From NCBI RefSeq assembly GCF_963678635.1, contig NC_087069.1, forward strand, positions 35,319,959 to 35,383,958: a stretch of DNA of 64,000 bases. The letters run 5' to 3'. Below the pieces are notes generated by a model, which worked only from the letters and a program-made list of their open reading frames with translations, had not been told where the DNA came from and did no database searches. Origin of the DNA: Symsagittifera roscoffensis. Taxonomy: Eukaryota > Xenacoelomorpha > Acoela > Convolutidae. A program made the translations under genes and the position numbers. Of the stretch, positions 58,470-64,000 are shown one piece after another. Positions within the stretch are counted from its first letter, which is position 1, and each line of letters starts with the position of its first letter.

Positions 58470-59367
58470 CTAGGAGGCATCTGAAAAAACACGAAGAGCG
58501 ATGTTGTCGTAGCTGTATCCAAAAGAGTGTCGAGGTATTTCCACTGTCCGTAGATCGTTTCTCTCGTCGAGAAGCTCAAAGAGTTCAGGTATCATTTCTT
58601 GTGTAATTTGGTCGTCCCACTTCATTCCTTTTCTCCAAGTTGCATGCTGGATTAATTGTAGTCGAAGGGTAATAGGTGCTGCTATTCCGATTGGGTCAAA
58701 GATTGAAGAAGCTGCGCGAAGTAGGTTCCGTTGTGTAGGTTTCTTTTGGGCGAGTTCGTGTAGTTTGTCAGTAGTGAAGCTGAGTGTATCGTTACTTACT
58801 CTCAATCGTATTCCGAGAATTCGCTTGAAGATTTTGGGGTCCTTGATTTCGTCTATGTTGATGGATCTATGTTCTTCTGGTATTGTTTGCAGTTTTTGAT
58901 GTGGGGATGGCTTTCAGCATTGTCGTGTGCGCAAGTTCTTAATGCGTAAATTGCACAAGTGGGAGAACATTTGGCTCCAAAGACGAATCGAGTGTACTCA
59001 AAAAATTAGGGTTCCTCCGCTCCCCAGAGGAAACGAAGAAATTTTCTGTCTTCGGGGTTAACAGAAACCTGTATATACATCCCTTCAATGTCGGCAGTGA
59101 TAGGATGCTTACCTTCGCGAAATCGGATAAATACTCCTAGTAGATTGCAGAGCAAGTCAGGTCTAGTGAGAAGCATATCATTCAGACAAACTCCTTTAAA
59201 TTTGGATTTGGCATTGGAAACACGACGAAGTTTTCCTGGCTTTTTGGGTTGATTACGCCATGTTCAGGTAAAACCCATCCTGTCGAAGGTATTTCGTCCG
59301 GCTCTAATTTCCGTATGTAGAGCTTGCTGAGATCCTGGTCAATTGTATTCTGCTAGAGAGCCAACTT
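58470..59367 (-). pseudogene. BEL reverse transcriptase, lacking the YxDD block
   Basis: Minus-strand frames contain HGVINPK (about 59245-59265) and, at about 59000-58920, FGAKCSPT, the RT block before the active site. Near 58905 the sequence passes from the region usually before YxDD straight into the region usually well after it (IPEEH..., then RAASSIFDPIGIAAP at about 58720-58680). The active-site aspartates are therefore absent and I infer an internal deletion of roughly 60-80 codons. Several other stops and shifts are present (58805-59367 has no long frame). Confidence 0.78.
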
Positions 59368-60117
59368 TTATGATGTCTTGTTAAATTGTATTTTCATCCG
59401 GTTGTATTGGGCAATTGCTGCTTTATAGTTGTTGGGAAGATTTGCATTTGGTTTCCACAGAAGTCCAAGTTGATAGCGGTTGTCGTAGAATGATATAGTT
59501 TTCCGAAGTGTTTGCATAGCGTGTCTTTCGTCCGATGACAAAGTTACTTCAGGTGATGTGGCATAGGTTTCCATTCGCCAGAATGAAGCGAGAAGATCCG
59601 AGATTTGTGTGTGGTCAGTTGATATCTGTATTTGGGTGGCTAGTGCTTGGTGGCTTGAGAAGTATCCAATGTCGTTGTTCGGTCCTGCTATTGTCCATCC
59701 TAGGGCTGTAAGGACTGCTCGAGGAACATTTCGATTTTCTTTGATGATGTTCTTCGGGCTGATGATGTCAATATTGTCCGTTCCAATCACTAGGGCTACG
59801 TCGTTGTTGCTGAAGTCCGGAAAACATAAATCCTTAAGGTGGTTGTATTGGCTGCAGATGTCGTTCAATTTTTCGTGCTCCGCTCTATTTAAGTTGATGT
59901 TCTTTTTAATTAAAACATTAGTTAGTTCAAACGCTAAAGTGTTATTTCCAAATGAATGAACTGTAATATCCACTGTTTTAGCCTTTATCGTTTGCGAGTT
60001 GAAGAAACCTCCAATGAGAAGTTGTTCCTGATGGTTAGTTTCCTCCAGTTGAAGATATGCTGCTTTCGGTCGCAATATGTAGCTGTTTGTACTTCCTGTA
60101 TCAAGAAAGGCATACAT
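59368..60117 (-). pseudogene. BEL pol: aspartic protease and start of RT
   Basis: The frame begins with AFLDTGSTNSYI, where DTGS is the aspartic protease active site, and IGTDNID, a further typical protease block. It ends with WRMETYATS and RYQLGLLWKP, the conserved linker and first RT block of BEL/Pao elements. The preceding gag frame ends just upstream with a shift. The stop at 59368 breaks it from the RT that follows. Confidence 0.88.
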
Positions 60118-60144
60118 TAAGGTATATGTTGCGGTGTCGTAATG

Positions 60145-61802
60145 TTACTGGTAAATGTAGCAGCAGTGAGTTTTTGATTCTTGATATCTTCTTTTGGCTG
60201 GCAAGATGGTTGACTTGATTCGGTCGCTGGTTTGGATTAACCTTTGGTGTTCTTTGTGTTCGTCGTGTAGAGTTGTGTGATGATGCTGATTGCATTTGCT
60301 GCATGTGTGCTTTGATGGGCAGTATTTTTCTTGATGTTGGCCAAGGCATTTGAAACAAAGTTTCTTTTCAGAAACGAGTCTCTTCTTCTCTTCCAGAGGT
60401 GAATTCTGATATATGCTGCAGTATGCTGGTTGGTGAGTTTGTCCGTCGAAGGGACATGGGGGTCGGGTATTCGCAGTCCAATTTTGAGAAGTCTTCTGTG
60501 AAGGCTGGTTGGTTGATGGTCGAGATCCGTTCGCGTGTCGAAGTCTTGGAGCTGTTTGTTGTTGATCGCTCGAGTCCATAGTCATTTGCTGCGGTTGCAT
60601 AGGTGATAAGTGATCGCGTGCTAATGCAAACTGTCTGATCCAGTCGATGAAGGCGATGAGATTAGGCCGGTCGATGTTCTGGGCGGTGATGTACTGTGTC
60701 CACTGAAGCTGCTGATGGTGTTGCAATTTGCTGACGGCAAATTGAACGTATATTGTAGAGTTCAAATCGTCTTTGAACCCAAGCGTCCGAAATGTTTCCA
60801 CCATGTTACTGATGAAAGTCGAAAATTCTATGTACAAATCCCTGCGATGAGTTGATGGTTGCTTGAAGCTCTGTAGTCTGTTGACGAAGTCATTGATGAT
60901 GATGTCGGGTCGTCCATACGTAGTTCATGGAGGGCAGCGTTGTACATAGTGCTGTTGCAGGAGTAACCAGAAATAGCTTGATTTGCTTTTCCAGTCGTTA
61001 AAGTCTGCAGATGAGTCATCTTTTCGGCGTCCGAGATGGGTTGATTGTGGATTGTTGCTTCGAAGAGTCCGAACCACATGCTCCACTTCATAGGGTTTCC
61101 GTCGAAAGGCTCGATTTTTACTTTTGGGGATCTTGTCATGAGACTGTAGTTTGATCGCGACTGTCCGTTACTTGATGTCTGAGATTCTGCTGCTGGAATG
61201 AACTGCTGTTCTGTAACTATGTTGAAGCTGAGGTTTGCGTTGGTGGTGTCATGTTCTGTTTGTTGAAGTGGTGGTCTGTTTATTTCGAGACCTGTCTGGG
61301 GGACTTGCTGCTGAGTATCTTGACTATCTGAAGAGTTTTGGTCCTCTACATTTTGCTGAGCTGATGATCCGGGCTGATGGCTGCTGATGGATAATGTTGA
61401 CGTCTGGTTAGAGTTCCGATCTAGTATTGTCTGTCGTTGCACTGAATCAGCTGTTTGGGGGGCTTGAACTGTGGTGACATTAGTGTTCTGCTGTTGTGGA
61501 GTTGCCTCTGCTATATTTTCTTGTAGCATATGTCAAAAATCATCCATGATGTCGTCGTGTTCGTCGTGTATATCAGTAAAGCGGTAGATGAGATCCTCCG
61601 CAGTGGCGTGCTCAGTCGGGTGGTCTACAAGGTACGTAGTGGCGTCTTCCAAATTGCTGAGAATTTTCTTCATCTCGGTTTCTGAGTCAGCTATGTTGTA
61701 CTTTTTATTGATGTCACTGATTGCTTTTCGTACTCGTCTAGAGAGGCGCTCTAGTTGGGCGATGAGAAGATTTCTCTGAGGGAGAGTGGTTTTGTTGGGC
61801 AT
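60145..61802 (-). pseudogene. BEL gag, with stop and frameshift
   Basis: The ATG at 61802 opens an 89-residue coiled-coil-like segment ending at a TGA (61533-61535). The same frame resumes and runs to 60828, with a Gln/Ser/Thr-rich part and the gag core VKIEPFDGNPMKWSMWFGLF (DUF1759-like). A frameshift near 60900 leads to the frame 60145-60837. There an N-terminal capsid-like stretch is followed by CFKCLGQHQEKYC and CSKCNQHHHTTLH, two Cys/His knuckles that bind RNA. Pol follows after another frame change near 60130. Confidence 0.85.
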
Positions 61803-61875
61803 GTCTAGTTTGTCGTAGTTGATCGTTGTTGTCGTTGCAGTTGTTGTAGATGTCGTATCCAGTCGTAGTTTTGGC

Positions 61876-62096
61876 CTACTTTGTTAGTTCCTGTCCTAGG
61901 TAGCTAGACCTAAACTTGAAATGGAACAAAGCAAAAGAACAATGGTGCGGTAAATATATTTTCAAATAAGTATAACGAAATAAAATAAGCAATTGAAAGT
62001 TACAAATGCTTGATAGTTGTTCGTTCTGATACTTGAACAGACGGAAAGTAATATAAACCAAACGTAAAGTTAACGTCCCTATACCAAAGTTAAGCT
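61876..62096 (-). other. BEL 5' leader
   Basis: Non-coding sequence between the candidate primer binding site and the gag start at 61802. No further motif recognised. Confidence 0.5.
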
Positions 62097-62107
62097 ATGG
62101 GGGTCCA
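62097..62107 (-). promoter_or_regulatory. Candidate tRNA primer binding site
   Basis: TGGACCCCCAT on the minus strand begins three nucleotides after the LTR end. The TGG start would pair with the CCA end of a tRNA. I cannot name the tRNA. Confidence 0.6.
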
Positions 62108-62110
62108 AAT

Positions 62111-62489
62111 TGTTAAACCGATTTTTTTTAAATCTTAAGCAACTGTAAAACGAGTAATCCTTGGTTGGCTCTGAAGACAAACTGTGCTTCCAGCCTGGTC
62201 AGGTGGTAGAGCAAGGGTGTGATTTCTGGCAATTTAACTGAGTGCCATATAGGAAACGAAAATGTAATCGTTTCTAATTTACACGATGTACTTGAGTCTT
62301 TCTTGCTTTGAACTTTGATTTGATTATAAATTAGTTGGTTGCACATGTTTGGTAATTCAGTTTTGCATTTTTTCAATTTTGTATTTGCTGAGTTTTGGTT
62401 TTCAATTTCTTTCCCGGAGTTTTCCTGATTGCATGTGAAAAGTTGAAGTCATTTAAGATGGTTGTCAATAGTCAAATTGGCATATAACA
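62111..62489 (-). repeat. BEL 5' LTR
   Basis: In element orientation it starts TGTTATATGCC (62489) and ends CGGTTTAACA (62111), the TG...CA ends usual for LTR elements. The inner boundary is set by the primer binding site three bases further on. A tRNA-A-box-like string (TGGTCAGGTGGTAGAGCA, about 62198-62215) lies inside it. Confidence 0.8.
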
Positions 62490-62599
62490 GGAGATAATGG
62501 TGGATAACCAGCTCCAAAATTGCTAGCTAACTCAATATATCGCTCAATCCGCTACTGCTATCCGAAAAAATTTCAATCGAAAGAATTTTCATTCTTGGA

Positions 62600-63284
62600 C
62601 TAACTAAAAAAATCTCAAAAAATAATTGCGAGAGAAAGTGGCGAACTCGCCATGCAACTTGATAGCTCAAAGCTTTGACAGAATGAATAGGCAAGTTTCA
62701 TTGAACTAATGGTCAAATTTAACAACCAAAAATGGCTACGAGTACATTCCACGTTTTTAGAACAAACATTATATACGTCTAGAAAATTGTCTGATAACTC
62801 TACTACTAGCTTTTTCCAAATTTCAGAATTTTATAACAGGTATTCAAGCATCGTCAATTTTTGTGAACGTATATATTTGTTTTATCTGGGTGCTTGCTTC
62901 AATTTAGAGACCGATCATTAAATTTTTATGTGTCTTCTCTTTTGATTTCTTGACACGTTTTAAAATGAATACAAAAGAAATCGTTTTGATTTAAGCCAAA
63001 CTCGTCTGAGAGCTTTTTTTGATCACGGGAACAAATATGATTTTGATCAAATCTAATTTTTTTGATCAGTATTTTTTTCTCTAGAAACTTTTTTATTTGG
63101 TTGAATGCACAAAAAATCAGACGATGTTGATTTTGAGACAATAATACATCCGAAGTGTCCAACCAACCGAAAAACAAATAGGTTTATTTTTCTAGCTTAT
63201 TCGCTTTGAGAAACGAGTCCAAGTTTGTTGCTCTACGCATAAAAAATAATTGCTTGTGCCCCATCAAAAAATCATACGAAAGGA
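62600..63284. other. AT-rich non-coding stretch
   Basis: No gene recognised. Repeated TTTTGATCA-like words occur at 63018-63066. The frames at 62709-62921 and 62926-63177 lack motifs. Confidence 0.5.
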
Positions 63285-63485
63285 GATCTGAATGAATTCA
63301 ATTGATTTTCGCTGTAAAATTTGAGAATTTGAGAACCAGTCAGGTAAAATATAAAAGGAAAGCTGCTGGTGGAAAATCAACAAAAAAAGGCTAGCTATGT
63401 CAACCAATTACGATTGCTCAATCTGCTAATGCTGAACAAAAAATTCCAATCGATAGTTTTATCGAAGTTTTTTGGTTGCCACCCG
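63285..63485. repeat. Uninterrupted paralogue of the BEL target
   Basis: This repeat aligns with 55925-55993 continued by 62496-62600, the two halves separated by the BEL element. Shared blocks include CGCTGTAAA(G/A)TTTGAGAA, GGTGGA, GCTAGCTA, TTGCTCAATC/TCGCTCAATC, CTAATGCTG/CTACTGCTA and TTC(C/A)AATCGA. Confidence 0.7.
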
Positions 63486-63579
63486 CATCCAGTTTCAAGC
63501 GTTAATAATCGATTATATTACGATTTTAGTACCAGTCTTACTAAAATTGCGAAATTATCGATTTAATCAATTAATAATC

Positions 63580-63810
63580 GATTATCATCACTCTTTTCTA
63601 AATCAAAATGTATTTAAGTATATTCCATTCTAACCGATTATAATTTATTATTTTTTCGTCTATTTTTCAATACCATTATAAACAGTTATAATTGATTATA
63701 AACCATTGTTTTTATTCAATTTTCTAATTTCATTTTTTTGCACAAATTTCATTATAATCATTATTATCCTTTTTGTTTGTCAGTTTTATCTTCCAAGGTG
63801 CATCCAAACT
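63580..63810 (-). repeat. Dispersed repeat with ATTATAAT words, inverted copy 2
   Basis: The reverse complement of this stretch aligns with 50360-50620. Its plus strand shows CCGATTATAATTTATTAT, TTATAATTGATTATAAACC and TTTGCACAAATTTC. The same family of words continues left to about 63500. Confidence 0.65.
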
Positions 63811-64000
63811 GCTTATACTTTATGCTTTTTGTAGACTTTGGTTCCTATGAAAAACTAGAAAAATGTTTTCCAATCAATACACATTTTAAGATTCTTTTTT
63901 TTTTCATTTCTTCCCTATTAGAATTGTTTTGTGATGAATATTTTAAGTTTTTTTAACCACCACTAATATGAAAATATCTCTATGAAACTTTTTATTTGCG
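63811..64000. other. Right edge, nothing recognised
   Basis: AT-rich; the open frame from 63738 crosses the dispersed repeat and is not supported as a gene. Confidence 0.5.

Larger units (their letters stand above)
55988..62495 (-). mobile_element. BEL/Pao LTR retrotransposon
   Basis: Full-length layout on the minus strand: 5' LTR (62111-62489), candidate primer binding site (62097-62107), gag (61802-60145), pol with aspartic protease, RT, RNase H and integrase (60130-56398), and 3' LTR (55994-56241). GGAGAT at 55988-55993 and 62490-62495 flanks the element as a target duplication. The gene order protease-RT-RNase H-integrase and the DTGS, SDNGTNF and CCHC motifs place it in BEL/Pao. Stops, frameshifts and a deletion make it defective. 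Confidence 0.92.

Noticed and set aside
62190-62225. tRNA-like sequence in the BEL LTR
   Set aside because: It resembles an A box (TGGTCAGGTGG) only; no B box or stems, and it lies inside an LTR.

Overview
The window is AT-rich eukaryotic DNA, most likely from an invertebrate animal. The evidence is a Polinton/Maverick with a 64-nt GT-AG spliceosomal intron, a BEL/Pao LTR element, a Ty3/Gypsy-like relic, an APE-type LINE and long GA/GATA microsatellites. I cannot name the species. I see no convincing host gene. Essentially everything recognisable is mobile DNA, much of it nested, and nearly every open reading frame carries stops or frameshifts. There is one 200-N assembly gap (36606-36805).

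Layout. (1) 1-22 kb: a decaying Polinton/Maverick, a virus-like DNA transposon, entered part-way through its protein-primed DNA polymerase (minus strand). The first 2.2 kb of the polymerase gene plus its 5' flank is repeated 2.2 times at an exact 2238-bp period (2231-7140). To the right follow an uncharacterised gene, a plus-strand gene resembling a PC4-type single-strand DNA-binding protein, a plus-strand gene with an HxH motif, then minus-strand protease, major capsid, basic protein, minor capsid, integrase, several small family proteins, packaging ATPase and an exonuclease-like protein. (2) 9.6-13.2 kb: a LINE inserted into the PC4-like gene, with a 15-bp target duplication and a 5' inversion of the twin-priming type. 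(3) 22-28.8 kb: AT-rich sequence with a GC-rich hairpin, a GAGCGGTTT-rich patch and a worn minus-strand stretch that may be a retroelement remnant. (4) 28836-38876: a large foldback-like element. Its inverted termini share a 30-bp tip, a G tract, a palindrome and a spacer, and are otherwise built of dozens of about 29-bp tandem units; they enclose GA/GATA microsatellites, non-coding DNA and the gap. (5) 42.6-50.3 kb: a very degraded Ty3/Gypsy-like element on the minus strand with a duplicated RT-RNase H module. (6) 50.3-55.9 kb: AT-rich DNA with direct duplications and a roughly 240-bp-arm inverted repeat. (7) 55988-62495: a BEL/Pao element on the minus strand with LTRs, a candidate primer binding site and a short target duplication. 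It sits in an older repeat whose uninterrupted paralogue lies at about 63290-63480.

In an intact Polinton the polymerase, integrase, ATPase, protease and capsid genes would jointly replicate, package and integrate the element. Here the polymerase, protease, capsid and integrase genes are all broken, so this copy looks inactive, with the packaging ATPase the best-preserved frame. The BEL copy has lost the block of its reverse transcriptase that should hold the catalytic YxDD motif.
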